From positions 434,001 through 498,000 of the forward strand of contig NZ_CP097843.1 of NCBI RefSeq assembly GCF_023611505.1: a stretch of 64,000 nt of DNA. Reading direction: 5' to 3'. A model generated the notes under the pieces. That model worked only from the letters and a program-made list of their open reading frames with translations, did not search any database and was not told the DNA's origin. The stretch is from Streptococcus oralis. GTDB lineage: Bacteria > Bacillota > Bacilli > Lactobacillales > Streptococcaceae. Made by a program: the position numbers and the translations under genes. This document shows positions 9,137 through 18,511 of the stretch, one piece after another. How positions within the stretch are numbered: the stretch's first letter is position 1; each line of letters opens with the position of its first letter.

Positions 9137-10399
9137 TTATTTCTTCTTCCTGTTTAATACTGCATTGAGGACAATGGCCAGTATGCTGGCTACGACGATT
9201 CCGTTTGAGAAGAACATTTGGAAAGCTGTCGGCATGCTGACGAAGAGATTACTGTTATTTAGACCTACACCAGCAGCGATGGAAACAGCTGCGATAAGGA
9301 AGTTGTGTTCATTGTTAGCAAAGTCAACACGGGCGAGGATTTGCATCCCTTGAAGGGAAACAAAACCAAACATCACCAGCATGGCCCCTCCAAGGACAGG
9401 GCTTGGAATGATTTGGGCGAGGGCGCCAAACTTAGGAAGGAGTCCAAGGAGAACTAGGAAACCAGCTGCGTAGTAGATTGGAAGACGGGTCTTGATACCT
9501 GACAATTTGACCAAGCCAACGTTTTGTGAAAATCCTGTGTAAGGGAAGGTGTTAAAGATTCCTCCTAGAAGTACGGCCAGACCTTCTGCACGATAACCGT
9601 TGCGTAGACGCGTGCTGTCAATTGGGTCATTGGTAATATCAGACAAGGCCAGGTAAACACCAGTGGATTCAACCATAGACACCGTTGCGATGATACACAT
9701 CATGACAATAGAGGAGATTTCAAAGGTTGGCACCCCAAAGTAGAGGGGAGTTGGGACATGGACAAGCGGTGCTGCTGCAACAGGGGAGAAATCAACCAAG
9801 CCCATGGTAGCAGCAATGGCAGTTCCAACAACCAGACCAATCAAAATGGAGATAGACTTGATAAATCCTTTGGCAAAGATGTTGATCAAGAGGATGATTA
9901 GAACAGTGATGGCTGCAAGCAAAAGACTTTGCCCAGTTGGTTCTGGGACGTTATTTCCCATATTTCCAATAGCGACAGGAATCAGGGTCAATCCAATCGT
10001 GGTAATGACAGAGCCTGTTACGATAGATGGGAAGAGATTGGCAACTTTTGAGAAAATGCCTGAAATCAGAACTACATAAATCCCAGAAACGATAAGGGCA
10101 CCAAACATAGCTCCGCTACCGTGACTTTGTCCAATCATAATTAAAGGAGCGACGGATTGGAAGGCAACTCCGAGAACGACTGGTAGTCCAATCCCAAAGT
10201 ATTTGTTGAGTTGGAGTTGAAGGAAGGTGGCCACCCCACACATGAAGATATCTGTGGAGATTAGGTAGGTCAACTGCTCAGCCGAATAGCCAAGAGCTGT
10301 CGCAATCATGATGGGAACCAGGATAGAACCTGAGTACATGGCTAGTAAGTGCTGCAAGCCAAGAACGGCTGCTTGCGAGTGTTTTTCTTGTTTTTGCAT
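9137..10399 (-). CDS. pbuX: Xanthine permease (NCS2 family)
   Basis: A polytopic membrane transporter of 420 residues that takes up xanthine. NCS2 features include the N-terminal GLQHLLAMYSGSILVP, the central signature region with MVESTGVYLALSD, and FNTFPYTGFSQNVGL near residue 300. It is the second gene of the xpt-pbuX operon: its ATG overlaps the xpt stop codon by one base (TAATG), implying translational coupling. Expression is expected to follow the purine riboswitch ahead of xpt. Confidence 0.93.
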   Translation of the reverse strand: MQKQEKHSQAAVLGLQHLLAMYSGSILVPIMIATALGYSAEQLTYLISTDIFMCGVATFLQLQLNKYFGIGLPVVLGVAFQSVAPLIMIGQSHGSGAMFGALIVSGIYVVLISGIFSKVANLFPSIVTGSVITTIGLTLIPVAIGNMGNNVPEPTGQSLLLAAITVLIILLINIFAKGFIKSISILIGLVVGTAIAATMGLVDFSPVAAAPLVHVPTPLYFGVPTFEISSIVMMCIIATVSMVESTGVYLALSDITNDPIDSTRLRNGYRAEGLAVLLGGIFNTFPYTGFSQNVGLVKLSGIKTRLPIYYAAGFLVLLGLLPKFGALAQIIPSPVLGGAMLVMFGFVSLQGMQILARVDFANNEHNFLIAAVSIAAGVGLNNSNLFVSMPTAFQMFFSNGIVVASILAIVLNAVLNRKKK

Positions 10400-10980
10400 T
10401 AGAGATCTGCCTCCTTAAATACGACCTGACCATTTTCAAAACGATCCAAACGGGCCAGTGATAGGACGGGATATCCTGCTTTTTCAAGCAAATCACGACC
10501 ATCTTGGAAAGATTTTTCAATCACAATACCAATCGCTTCAACTTTTGCTCCGGCTTGTTCGATGATTTGGATCAAGCCTTTGGCAGCTTGTCCATTTGCT
10601 AGGAAATCATCGATAATCAAGACCTTGTCCTCTGGTGAGAGGAATTTTCCAGCGATGGAAACGGTGCTTGTCACCTGCTTGGTAAAGGAGTAGACTTGGG
10701 CGGTTAAGATGCCTTCGTTCATGGTGATGTTTTTAGCTTTCTTGGCGAAAATCATAGGGACATCTAAGGCTTCGGCAGTAAAAACGGCTGGTGCAATGCC
10801 TGACGCTTCAATGGTCACGACCTTGGTAATGCCAGCAGAAGCGAATTTTTCCGCAAAAATCTTACCAATCTCTCGCATCAAGCTATAGTCAACTTGGTGA
10901 GTTAAAAAGGAATCCACCTTGAGGATGTTGTCACCCAAGATATGCCCATCCTCAAGGATGCGCTCTTCTAATAATTTCAT
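10399..10980 (-). CDS. xpt: Xanthine phosphoribosyltransferase
   Basis: A cytoplasmic purine-salvage enzyme of 193 residues that joins xanthine and PRPP to make XMP. The PRPP-binding loop is [17 protein letters not shown] near residue 125, and the N-terminal [20 protein letters not shown] is typical of Xpt. It leads the operon with pbuX. A purine riboswitch and an intrinsic terminator sit in its leader, so excess guanine-type purine should turn the operon off. Confidence 0.95.
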   Translation of the reverse strand: MKLLEERILEDGHILGDNILKVDSFLTHQVDYSLMREIGKIFAEKFASAGITKVVTIEASGIAPAVFTAEALDVPMIFAKKAKNITMNEGILTAQVYSFTKQVTSTVSIAGKFLSPEDKVLIIDDFLANGQAAKGLIQIIEQAGAKVEAIGIVIEKSFQDGRDLLEKAGYPVLSLARLDRFENGQVVFKEADL

Positions 10981-11042
10981 AAGACCTCCTAAAGTCTAAA
11001 AGATGCTTCATTTGCTTGTTTAGGGATTCTGGCAGGAAATAG

Positions 11043-11074
11043 AAAAAGGGCCTACTTAACAGATAAGCAAGCCC
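11043..11074 (-). terminator. Riboswitch-controlled terminator of xpt-pbuX
   Basis: On the minus strand GGGCTTGCTTA / TAAGTAGGCCC forms a long stem followed by TTTTT. It lies between the aptamer and xpt, the expected position for the expression platform. Confidence 0.85.
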
Positions 11075-11113
11075 TCCAAACAGGCATGGCCAACACCATA
11101 CCTTCAGCTGACA

Positions 11114-11178
11114 TACTCATTGTTAGGTGTTCCGGCACCTTGTAGAAACGTCGTGCCAATTCACGACATAAACAAGTA
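11114..11178 (-). ncRNA. Purine riboswitch aptamer
   Basis: Read on the minus strand: P1 TACTTGTT with AATGAGTA, P2 GTCGTG / CACGAC, the invariant junction GTTTCTAC, and P3 AGGTG / CACCT with a CCGGAA loop. This is the three-way junction of the purine riboswitch, upstream of xpt-pbuX. A guanine/xanthine class is expected from the genes; I did not align the specificity base firmly. The rest of the gap 10981-11541 holds the leader, a BOX repeat and a terminator. Confidence 0.9.
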
Positions 11179-11328
11179 AAATGATATTCAATTTTAAATA
11201 GGCTGACGCCAATGTTTTTATTTTACACTAATTAACTTTATAAATCAAATATTTTGTTAATGTTTAGATATAAAAAACGAACAAATTGAAGAAAAAAGAG
11301 CAAAAGCTTAATTGTAAGCTAACATTTA

Positions 11329-11441
11329 TACCCAATGAAAATCAAAGAGCAAACTAGGAAGCTAACCGCAGGTTGCTCAAAACACTGTTTTGAGGTTGCA
11401 GATGGAAGCTGACGTGATTTGAAGAGATTTTCGAAGAGTAT
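11329..11441 (-). repeat. BOX element without boxB (boxA-boxC)
   Basis: It starts CCCAATGAAAATCAAAGAGC and ends TTTTCGAAGAGTA, with AACCGCAGGTTGCTC and the TTTTGAGGTTG segment between. These are the boxC and boxA parts of the pneumococcal BOX repeat read on the minus strand, with no complete boxB unit. Confidence 0.85.
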
Positions 11442-11457
11442 TAGAAGAATTTTCCAT

Positions 11458-11508
11458 TATAAAAGGCACATTATCAGGATTTTTCAAGACCTAACAATAT
11501 GCCTTTTT
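11458..11508 (-). terminator. Terminator of the exoA-VOC operon
   Basis: On the minus strand AAAAGGCATATTGTTAGG pairs, with G-U pairs, with CCTGATAATGTGCCTTTT. It lies downstream of the VOC gene. Confidence 0.75.
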
Positions 11509-11541
11509 CTGATTTGAAAGATTTTTCCAGTCTCTATTTTT

Positions 11542-11928
11542 TTACTCGCTGAATCTTATAAAATAGCCATCTGGATCCAAAACGGCAAATTCATGAGGAT
11601 AGATATAGTGATCCCCAACACGAAATTCTCTTTTGGTCAGCGGACGATGGATAGGATAGTCAGCTTCCAGCAGTTTTTGGTGGAGCTGAGGGACATCTTC
11701 AATGCCAAAGGAAATATTGACACCGCGCCCGAAAGGATAGGTTAGTTGGGCTAATTCTTCTGTGCTGCCTTCTTCTAGCATAAGTTGGCAGTCTTCAAGC
11801 GAGAGGAAGAGAAATTTCTCCTCTGGACGCTCGTATTCGACAGAAAATCCCAGCAAGTCGCAGTAGAAGTGGCGTGACTTTTCGAGGTCAGATACTACAA
11901 ATTCAGGAATGACAGCTTGATAGTCCAT
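11542..11928 (-). CDS. VOC-family (glyoxalase/bleomycin-resistance-like) protein
   Basis: A 128-residue protein with the paired beta-alpha-beta-beta-beta units of the vicinal oxygen chelate fold: VIPEFVVSDLEKSRHFYCDL at the start of the first unit and FAVLDPDGYFIRFSE at the end of the second. Family members bind metal and act on, or bind, small toxic compounds. It follows exoA by 11 bases and is probably co-transcribed. The actual ligand cannot be told. Confidence 0.8.
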   Translation of the reverse strand: MDYQAVIPEFVVSDLEKSRHFYCDLLGFSVEYERPEEKFLFLSLEDCQLMLEEGSTEELAQLTYPFGRGVNISFGIEDVPQLHQKLLEADYPIHRPLTKREFRVGDHYIYPHEFAVLDPDGYFIRFSE

Positions 11929-11939
11929 TAGCTTTCTCC

Positions 11940-12767
11940 TTAGAGTTCAATCTCCATGACAATGGGCGTATGGTCTTGACGCGCACCTGAGTCAATCATG
12001 TCAGACTTGGTCACCTTGTCAGCCACGCGGTTGCTAGTGAGCCAGTAGTCGATTCTCCAGCCTGTATTGTTGATTTTAGAAGTCTTGCTGCGTTGCGCCC
12101 ACCAAGTATAACGCTCTGAGACATCACCGTGAATATGGCGGAAGGTATCGGTAAATCCAGTTGCCAAGAGGTTGGTAAATCCAGCGCGTTCCTCGTCGGT
12201 AAATCCAGGTGAACGGCGATTGCTGGCAGGATTTGCAAGGTCGATTTCCTTGTGAGCTACGTTGTAGTCTCCAGTCGCAAGGACTGGTTTTTCTTTGTCA
12301 AGTTGAGCCAAATACTCAGCATATTTGACATCCCAGATTTGGCGTTCTTCCAAGCGTTTGAGACCGTCTCCAGCGTTTGGTGTGTATACTTGGCTCACGA
12401 AAAATGCATCAAATTCCAAGGTGATGATGCGGCCTTCCAAATCCATGGTAGAAGGAGCACCGATTTCTGGGAAGCTAATCGTTGGTGTGAGTTCTTTCTT
12501 ATAAAGGAACATGGTTCCAGCGTAGCCTTTGCGAGCAGGTTCTTGAGAGGAACGCCAAGTGTTTTCATAACCTGGGAAGAGTTCTTCTAAAATTTCCAAG
12601 TGTTTTTTTGTAGGCCCTTTTGAAGAAAGCTTGGTTTCTTGGATAGCGATGATATCAGCATTTTCAGCGACCAAGGTTTGTAGGACTTCTTGGGACAATT
12701 TTGCACGAGCTGAGTCACTCGTTAGGGCTGCATTGAGGGAATCAATATTCCATGAGATGAGTTTCAT
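11940..12767 (-). CDS. exoA: Exodeoxyribonuclease / AP endonuclease ExoA
   Basis: A DNA-repair nuclease of the exonuclease III family (275 residues) that cuts at abasic sites and removes blocked 3' ends. The catalytic motifs appear in order: SWNIDSLNAAL at the N-terminus, ADIIAIQETKLS near 40, GDYNVAHKEIDLANP near 165 and the C-terminal DHTPIVMEIEL with the active-site Asp-His. The start has an AAAGGTAAC site. It is first in a two-gene unit with the VOC protein. Confidence 0.95.
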   Translation of the reverse strand: MKLISWNIDSLNAALTSDSARAKLSQEVLQTLVAENADIIAIQETKLSSKGPTKKHLEILEELFPGYENTWRSSQEPARKGYAGTMFLYKKELTPTISFPEIGAPSTMDLEGRIITLEFDAFFVSQVYTPNAGDGLKRLEERQIWDVKYAEYLAQLDKEKPVLATGDYNVAHKEIDLANPASNRRSPGFTDEERAGFTNLLATGFTDTFRHIHGDVSERYTWWAQRSKTSKINNTGWRIDYWLTSNRVADKVTKSDMIDSGARQDHTPIVMEIEL

Positions 12768-12900
12768 AAAGTTACCTTTTTCATTCAGATTATAGACTAT
12801 ATTATATCAAAAAAAGGCGTATTTCCCCAACGTATGGTTTGAAAAATCACCCTCTTTCATTTATAATTAAGAATGATTTTATGAAAGGGAGTGAAAATAC

Positions 12901-13356
12901 ATGAAATTCTATTCTTATGACTATGTCCTCAGCCAAATTGGTCAGCAAAATGGTATCATGATTGGTTTAGGGATTGTCCTATTAGCTGTGACAGGATTTT
13001 TAGCTTTCAAGGCTTATCATGATAAAAAGGGGACCAAATTTCGTGAGTTGGTCATGATTTCAGCTTTGACCTTATTAGCTCTCCTTTTGGTCAGCATCAC
13101 GACTTATCAAAACAATCAAGTTTCTAACAATAAATTTCAAGCTTCACTTCATTTCATCGAGCTTGTTTCCAAAGAATTGGGAGTAGACAAGTCAGAAGTC
13201 TATGTCAATACTTCTGCCGACACTGATGGCGCACTTATCAAGGTCGGAGATCGCTATTACCGTGCCTTGAACGGAAGTGAGCCAGACAAGTACCTGCTAG
13301 AGAAAGTCGAATTGTATAAAACAGATGCAATTGAACTGGTGGAGGTGAACAAATGA
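12901..13356 (+). CDS. DUF3290 family membrane protein
   Basis: A 151-residue protein with two N-terminal membrane helices (residues about 18-37 and 52-70) and a soluble C-terminal domain. It matches the DUF3290 family, found in lactic acid bacteria next to DUF421 genes. AAAGGGAG precedes the ATG. Its stop overlaps the start of the following gene by 4 bases, so the two are translationally coupled and likely act together. Function is unknown. Confidence 0.75.
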   Translation: MKFYSYDYVLSQIGQQNGIMIGLGIVLLAVTGFLAFKAYHDKKGTKFRELVMISALTLLALLLVSITTYQNNQVSNNKFQASLHFIELVSKELGVDKSEVYVNTSADTDGALIKVGDRYYRALNGSEPDKYLLEKVELYKTDAIELVEVNK

Positions 13357-13988
13357 CACTCAATTATATCGAAATTTTAATCAAACTAGCCTTGGGTCTC
13401 TTTTCTCTGGTTTTTGTAATCAATGTGACAGGAAAGGGTAACCTAGCGCCTAACTCAGCAATAGACCAAATTCAGAACTATGTACTTGGGGGGATCATCG
13501 GTGGGGTGATTTACAATAGCGCCATCAGTATCCTTCAGTATGCAGTTATCCTGATTATGTGGACCATTTTGGTCTTGACTCTCAAATGGCTCAACAACAA
13601 TGTTCACTTTGTGAAACGTTTGATTGATGGGAAGCCAACCCTGCTCATCAAAAATGGGAAGATTGATCCAGAAGCCTGCCGTTCGGTTGGTTTATCTGCA
13701 GCGGACGTAGCTCTTAAGCTCCGTAGTCAGGGAATTTTCCAAATGAAACAAGTCAAACGCGCTATGCAGGAGCAGAACGGTCAACTCATCGTAGTCCAAA
13801 TGGGAGATGAGAATCCCAAGTATCCTGTTGTCACAGACGGTGTTATCCAAGTCGAAATTTTGGAGACCATTGGTCGGAGCGAAGAATGGCTGCTTGATAA
13901 CCTCAGCAAACAAGGGTATGACAATGTGGCCAATATCTTTATCGCTGAGTATGACAAGGGTGTCGTCTCAGTCGTAACTTATGAATAA
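13353..13988 (+). CDS. DUF421 (YetF-like) membrane protein
   Basis: A 211-residue protein with three membrane helices in the first 85 residues and a cytoplasmic YetF-type domain (KPTLLIKNGKIDPEACRSVG; ALKLRSQGIF). It is the partner of the overlapping DUF3290 gene. No enzymatic motif is visible. A BOX element follows within 20 bases and may supply the end of the transcript. Confidence 0.8.
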   Translation: MTLNYIEILIKLALGLFSLVFVINVTGKGNLAPNSAIDQIQNYVLGGIIGGVIYNSAISILQYAVILIMWTILVLTLKWLNNNVHFVKRLIDGKPTLLIKNGKIDPEACRSVGLSAADVALKLRSQGIFQMKQVKRAMQEQNGQLIVVQMGDENPKYPVVTDGVIQVEILETIGRSEEWLLDNLSKQGYDNVANIFIAEYDKGVVSVVTYE

Positions 13989-14006
13989 GAAAAACCTGGG
14001 GTCTTG

Positions 14007-14155
14007 TACTCTTCAAAAATCAAATTCAAACTGCGTCAACGTCGCCTTGCCGTATGTAGGTTACTGACTTCGTCAGTTCTATCTACAACCTCAAAGCAGT
14101 GCTTTGAGCAGCCTGCGGCTAGTTTCCTAGTTTGCTCTTTGATTTTCATTGAGTC
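14007..14155 (+). repeat. Complete BOX element (boxA-boxB-boxC)
   Basis: TACTCTTCAAAAATCAAATT begins boxA, including CGTCGCCTTGCCGTA, the region known from the BOX typing primer. One boxB (CTGACTTCGTCAGTTCTATC) and boxC (GCCTGCGGCTAGTTTCCTAG) follow, ending TTTTCATTGAGT. Confidence 0.92.
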
Positions 14156-14194
14156 TTGGCCTCAGGTTTCCATTTGCAATCAGAAAGGGATTTT

Positions 14195-15940
14195 ATGTCC
14201 ATTATTCAAAAACTCTGGTGGTTTTTCAAGTTAGAAAAACGCCGTTATCTAGTCGGGATTGTGGCCTTGGTCTTGGTCTCTGTCCTCAACCTTATTCCCC
14301 CCATGGTCATGGGACGGGTCATTGATGCCATTACGTCGGGACAATTAACCCATCAGGACCTCCTTCTTAATCTATTTTATCTACTGCTGGCAGCCTTTGG
14401 GATGTACTATCTGCGCTATGTTTGGCGTATGTATATCCTTGGGACTTCCTATCGTCTGGGGCAGATTATGCGGTCTCGCTTGTTTGAGCATTTTACTAAG
14501 ATGTCGCCAGCCTTTTATCAAACCTATCGGACGGGGGACTTGATGGCACACGCCACCAATGATATCAATGCCCTAACGCGTCTGGCAGGTGGAGGAGTCA
14601 TGTCAGCAGTGGATGCTTCCATCACGGCTCTGGTGACTTTGCTGACCATGCTTTTTAGCATTTCATGGCAGATGACCTTGGTTGCTATTCTTCCCCTGCC
14701 TTTCATGGCTTATGCGACTAGTCGTCTAGGGAGAAAGACACACAAGGCTTTTGGCGAATCACAGGCTGCCTTTTCCGAACTCAATAACAAGGTGCAGGAG
14801 TCTGTATCGGGTATTAAAGTGACCAAGTCTTTCGGTTATCAGGCGGATGAGTTGAAGTCCTTTCAGGCAGTTAATGAATTGACCTTTCAAAAGAACCTCC
14901 AAACCATGAAATACGACAGTCTCTTTGACCCCATGGTTCTCTTGTTTGTTGGTTCATCCTATGTTTTAACCCTCTTGGTCGGTTCCTTAATGGTGCAGGA
15001 GGGGCAGATTACAGTTGGGAATCTGGTCACCTTTATCAGCTACTTGGATATGCTAGTTTGGCCTCTTATGGCCATTGGCTTCCTCTTTAATATCACTCAG
15101 CGAGGCAAGGTTTCTTACCAACGGATTGAGGATCTTTTGTCTCAGGAATCACCTGTAAAAGATCCTGAATGTCCTCTGGACGGTATTGAAAATGGACGTT
15201 TGGAGTACGCCATTGACAGCTTTGCCTTTGAAAATGAGGAAACACTGACGGATATTCACTTTGGTCTGGAAAAAGGGCAAACTCTTGGTTTGGTCGGGCA
15301 GACAGGCTCTGGGAAAACGTCCTTGATTAAGCTCCTCTTGCGTGAATACGATGTGGATAAGGGTGCCATTTACCTAAACGATCACGATATTCGAGACTAT
15401 CGTCTGACAGATCTTCGCAGTCTCATGGGCTATGTTCCTCAGGACCAGTTCCTCTTTGCGACCTCTATCTTAGACAATATCCGCTTCGGCAATCCGAACT
15501 TGCCCCTTTCAGCAGTTGAGGAAGCGACCAAGCTAGCACAAGTTTACCAAGATATTGTAGACATGCCTCAGGGATTTGATACAGTTATCGGTGAAAAAGG
15601 AGTCAGTCTTTCAGGTGGTCAAAAGCAACGTCTGGCCATGAGTCGGGCTATGATTTTAGATCCTGATATCTTAATTCTAGATGATTCCTTGTCCGCCGTG
15701 GATGCCAAGACAGAGTATGCGATCATCGACAATCTCAAGGAGACGCGGAAGGATAAGACAACCATTATTACAGCACATCGTCTCAGTGCGGTTGTCCATG
15801 CAGATTTGATTTTAGTTCTGCAAAATGGACAGATTATCGAACGAGGTACGCACGAAGACCTGCTAGCTCTAGATGGCTGGTATGCCCAAACCTACCAGTC
15901 TCAGCAGTTGGAAATGAAAGGAGAAGAAGATGCAGAATAA
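14195..15940 (+). CDS. ABC exporter subunit A (degenerate ATP site)
   Basis: A half-transporter of 581 residues: six membrane helices (about residues 15-310), then a nucleotide-binding domain with Walker A GQTGSGKTSLIK, signature LSGGQKQR and an H-loop at ITAHRLS. Walker B reads ILILDDSLSAVD, with Asp in place of the catalytic Glu, the hallmark of the non-catalytic site in heterodimeric exporters. I start at ATG 14195, behind AGAAAGGG; an upstream TTG is unlikely. The frame overlaps the next ABC gene by 11 bases, so the two form one heterodimer. The substrate is unknown. Confidence 0.9.
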   Translation: MSIIQKLWWFFKLEKRRYLVGIVALVLVSVLNLIPPMVMGRVIDAITSGQLTHQDLLLNLFYLLLAAFGMYYLRYVWRMYILGTSYRLGQIMRSRLFEHFTKMSPAFYQTYRTGDLMAHATNDINALTRLAGGGVMSAVDASITALVTLLTMLFSISWQMTLVAILPLPFMAYATSRLGRKTHKAFGESQAAFSELNNKVQESVSGIKVTKSFGYQADELKSFQAVNELTFQKNLQTMKYDSLFDPMVLLFVGSSYVLTLLVGSLMVQEGQITVGNLVTFISYLDMLVWPLMAIGFLFNITQRGKVSYQRIEDLLSQESPVKDPECPLDGIENGRLEYAIDSFAFENEETLTDIHFGLEKGQTLGLVGQTGSGKTSLIKLLLREYDVDKGAIYLNDHDIRDYRLTDLRSLMGYVPQDQFLFATSILDNIRFGNPNLPLSAVEEATKLAQVYQDIVDMPQGFDTVIGEKGVSLSGGQKQRLAMSRAMILDPDILILDDSLSAVDAKTEYAIIDNLKETRKDKTTIITAHRLSAVVHADLILVLQNGQIIERGTHEDLLALDGWYAQTYQSQQLEMKGEEDAE

Positions 15941-17672
15941 GCAAGAACAATGGGCTGTATTGAAGCGCTTGATGTCTTATCTCAAGCCCTATGGACTCCT
16001 GACCTTTTTGGAACTCAGTTTTCTCCTTGCGACGACGGTCATTAAAAGTGTCATTCCCCTTGTAGCTTCCCACTTTATCGACCAGTACCTCAGCAATCTC
16101 AATCAGTTTGCTATTACAGTTTTATTAGCCTACTATGGCCTCTATATCCTGCAAACTCTGGTCCAGTATGTTGGCAATCTTCTCTTTGCGAGGGTGTCCT
16201 ACACTATTGTCAGAGATATTCGTCGAGATGCCTTTGCCAATATGGAGAAACTGGGCATGTCTTATTTTGACAAGACGCCAGCAGGTTCCATCGTCTCTCG
16301 TTTGACCAATGATACCGAGACTATCAGTGATATGTTTTCAGGGATTTTATCCAGCTTTATCTCAGCAGTTTTTATCTTTCTGACAACTCTGTATACCATG
16401 TTGGTGCTGGATTTTCGTTTGACAGCTTTAGTTTTGCTATTTCTACCCTTGATTTTCCTTTTGGTCAATCTCTATCGGAAAAAGTCAGTGAAAGTCATCG
16501 AAAAAACCAGAAGTCTTTTGTCGGATATCAATAGTAAGCTGGCAGAGAATATCGAGGGAATCAGGATTATCCAGGCCTTTAATCAAGAGAAGCGCCTGCA
16601 GGCAGAATTTGATGAAATCAACCAAGAACACTTGGTCTATGCCAACCGTTCTGTAGCCTTGGATGCCCTCTTTTTGAGACCTGCCATGAGTTTGCTGAAA
16701 CTTCTAGGCTACGCCGTTTTGATGGCTTACTTTGGTTACCGTGGTCTGTCTATCGGGATAACAGCTGGAACCATGTATGCCTTCATCCAGTACATCAACC
16801 GCCTTTTTGATCCCCTGATTGAGGTGACGCAAAACTTTTCAACCCTTCAAACGTCTATGGTATCTGCAGGCCGTGTCTTTGCCTTGATTGACGAAACGAC
16901 CTATGAGCCTCTTCAAAAAGATGGGCAAGCTAAAGTCAAAGAAGGCAATATCCGTTTTGAACATGTGTGTTTCTCATATGATGGCAAACACCAGATCCTA
17001 GATGATATTTCTTTCTCTGTTAACAAGGGAGAAACCATTGCCTTTGTAGGACATACAGGTTCTGGGAAATCTTCGATTATCAATGTCCTCATGTGTTTTT
17101 ATGAATTTCAGTCAGGCCGCGTTCTCTTGGATGGTGTGGATATCCGAAACTACAGTCAGGAAGAGCTGAGAAAGAACATCGGTCTGGTCTTACAGGATCC
17201 CTTCCTCTATCACGGGACTATCAAGTCCAATATTGCCATGTATCAAGAACTTAGTGATGAAGAGATTCAGGCTGCAGCTGCCTTTGTCGATGCAGATTCC
17301 TTTATTCAGGACCTTCCGCTGGGTTATGATGCCCCTGTTTCCGAGCGTGGTTCGAGCTTTTCTACTGGTCAGCGCCAGCTTCTTGCCTTTGCCAGAACAG
17401 TCGCCAGTCAGCCTAAAATCTTGATTTTGGATGAAGCGACAGCCAATATTGACTCGGAGACAGAAAGTTTGGTTCAGGATTCTCTGGCTAAAATGAGAAA
17501 AGGACGGACGACCATTGCCATCGCCCACCGCCTTTCGACCATCCAGGACGCCAACTGCATTTATGTTTTGGACAAGGGACGCATCATTGAGAGTGGAACC
17601 CATGAGGAACTCTTGGCCTTGGGAGGAACCTATCACAAGATGTATAGTTTGCAGGCAGGGGCTCTTACCTAA
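15930..17672 (+). CDS. ABC exporter subunit B (catalytic ATP site)
   Basis: Second half of the heterodimeric exporter, 580 residues with six N-terminal helices and an ATPase domain. Walker A is GHTGSGKSSIIN and Walker B ILILDEATANID keeps the catalytic Glu. The ABC signature is FSTGQRQ instead of LSGGQ, complementing the altered partner: together they give one normal and one degenerate ATP site. It overlaps the first gene and is translated from GGAGAAGAAG. Multidrug or peptide export is plausible, not shown. Confidence 0.9.
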   Translation: MQNKQEQWAVLKRLMSYLKPYGLLTFLELSFLLATTVIKSVIPLVASHFIDQYLSNLNQFAITVLLAYYGLYILQTLVQYVGNLLFARVSYTIVRDIRRDAFANMEKLGMSYFDKTPAGSIVSRLTNDTETISDMFSGILSSFISAVFIFLTTLYTMLVLDFRLTALVLLFLPLIFLLVNLYRKKSVKVIEKTRSLLSDINSKLAENIEGIRIIQAFNQEKRLQAEFDEINQEHLVYANRSVALDALFLRPAMSLLKLLGYAVLMAYFGYRGLSIGITAGTMYAFIQYINRLFDPLIEVTQNFSTLQTSMVSAGRVFALIDETTYEPLQKDGQAKVKEGNIRFEHVCFSYDGKHQILDDISFSVNKGETIAFVGHTGSGKSSIINVLMCFYEFQSGRVLLDGVDIRNYSQEELRKNIGLVLQDPFLYHGTIKSNIAMYQELSDEEIQAAAAFVDADSFIQDLPLGYDAPVSERGSSFSTGQRQLLAFARTVASQPKILILDEATANIDSETESLVQDSLAKMRKGRTTIAIAHRLSTIQDANCIYVLDKGRIIESGTHEELLALGGTYHKMYSLQAGALT

Positions 17673-17776
17673 AGAAGAATTCCTCTAAATTACAGATTTC
17701 TTGCACCGCCTTTTCCATTTTGTGGTATAATGAAAAATGTTGACAAATAGTATAATAAAAACAAAGGAGAAACAGC

Positions 17777-18469
17777 ATGCTGAAATGGGAAGACTTGCCC
17801 GTGGAAATGCAATCAAGCGAGGTTGAGTCTTACTACCAGCTTGTCTCTAAAAGGAAAGGTTCGCTGATCTTCAAGCGTTGTCTGGACTGGGTTCTGGCCT
17901 TGGTTTTACTGATTTTGACTTCTCCCATCTTTCTTATCTTGAGCATTTGGATCAAGTTGGATAGCAAGGGACCTGTCATTTACAAGCAAGAGCGCGTGAC
18001 CCAGTACAACCGTTCGTTCAAGATTTGGAAGTTCCGTACTATGGTAACGGATGCGGATAAAAAAGGAAGTCTAGTGACTTCTGCTAACGATAGCCGTATT
18101 ACCAAAGTGGGAAATTTCATTCGCCGTGTGCGCTTGGACGAACTACCTCAGCTAGTCAATGTCCTTAAAGGCGAGATGTCCTTTGTTGGAACAAGACCTG
18201 AGGTGCCACGTTACACCGAGCAGTATAGTCCTGAAATGATGGCGACCTTGCTCTTGCCAGCAGGAATCACCTCTCCAGCCAGCATCAACTACAAGGATGA
18301 GGACACCATCATCAGTCAAATGACGGAGAAAGGTCTGTCAGTTGACCAGGCCTATGTCGAACATGTCCTCCCTGAAAAGATGCGCTATAATCTCGCCTAT
18401 CTCCGAGAATTTAGTTTCCTTGGAGACATCAAAATCATGTTTCAAACCGTGTTTGAGGTACTAAAATAA
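17777..18469 (+). CDS. Bacterial sugar transferase (undecaprenyl-phosphate glycosyl-phosphate transferase)
   Basis: A 230-residue membrane-associated enzyme of the WcaJ/PglC family that transfers a sugar-1-phosphate to undecaprenyl phosphate, starting a surface glycan. A hydrophobic re-entrant helix (about 32-55) is followed by VIYKQERVTQYNRSFKIWKF, DELPQLVNVLKGEMSFVGTR and PEVPRY, the catalytic core. A promoter with TATAAT lies near 17728-17733 and an AAAGGAG site precedes the start. The next gene is a sugar aminotransferase, so the pair probably makes and transfers an amino sugar. Confidence 0.87.
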   Translation: MLKWEDLPVEMQSSEVESYYQLVSKRKGSLIFKRCLDWVLALVLLILTSPIFLILSIWIKLDSKGPVIYKQERVTQYNRSFKIWKFRTMVTDADKKGSLVTSANDSRITKVGNFIRRVRLDELPQLVNVLKGEMSFVGTRPEVPRYTEQYSPEMMATLLLPAGITSPASINYKDEDTIISQMTEKGLSVDQAYVEHVLPEKMRYNLAYLREFSFLGDIKIMFQTVFEVLK

Positions 18470-18511
18470 AGTAGTCATGAGAAAATGAGTACAGATAAAA
18501 GGAGCAAATCA

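Noticed and set aside
14004..14234. A 76-codon plus-strand frame before the ABC exporter
   Set aside because: It runs through a BOX element and into the ABC gene in another frame.
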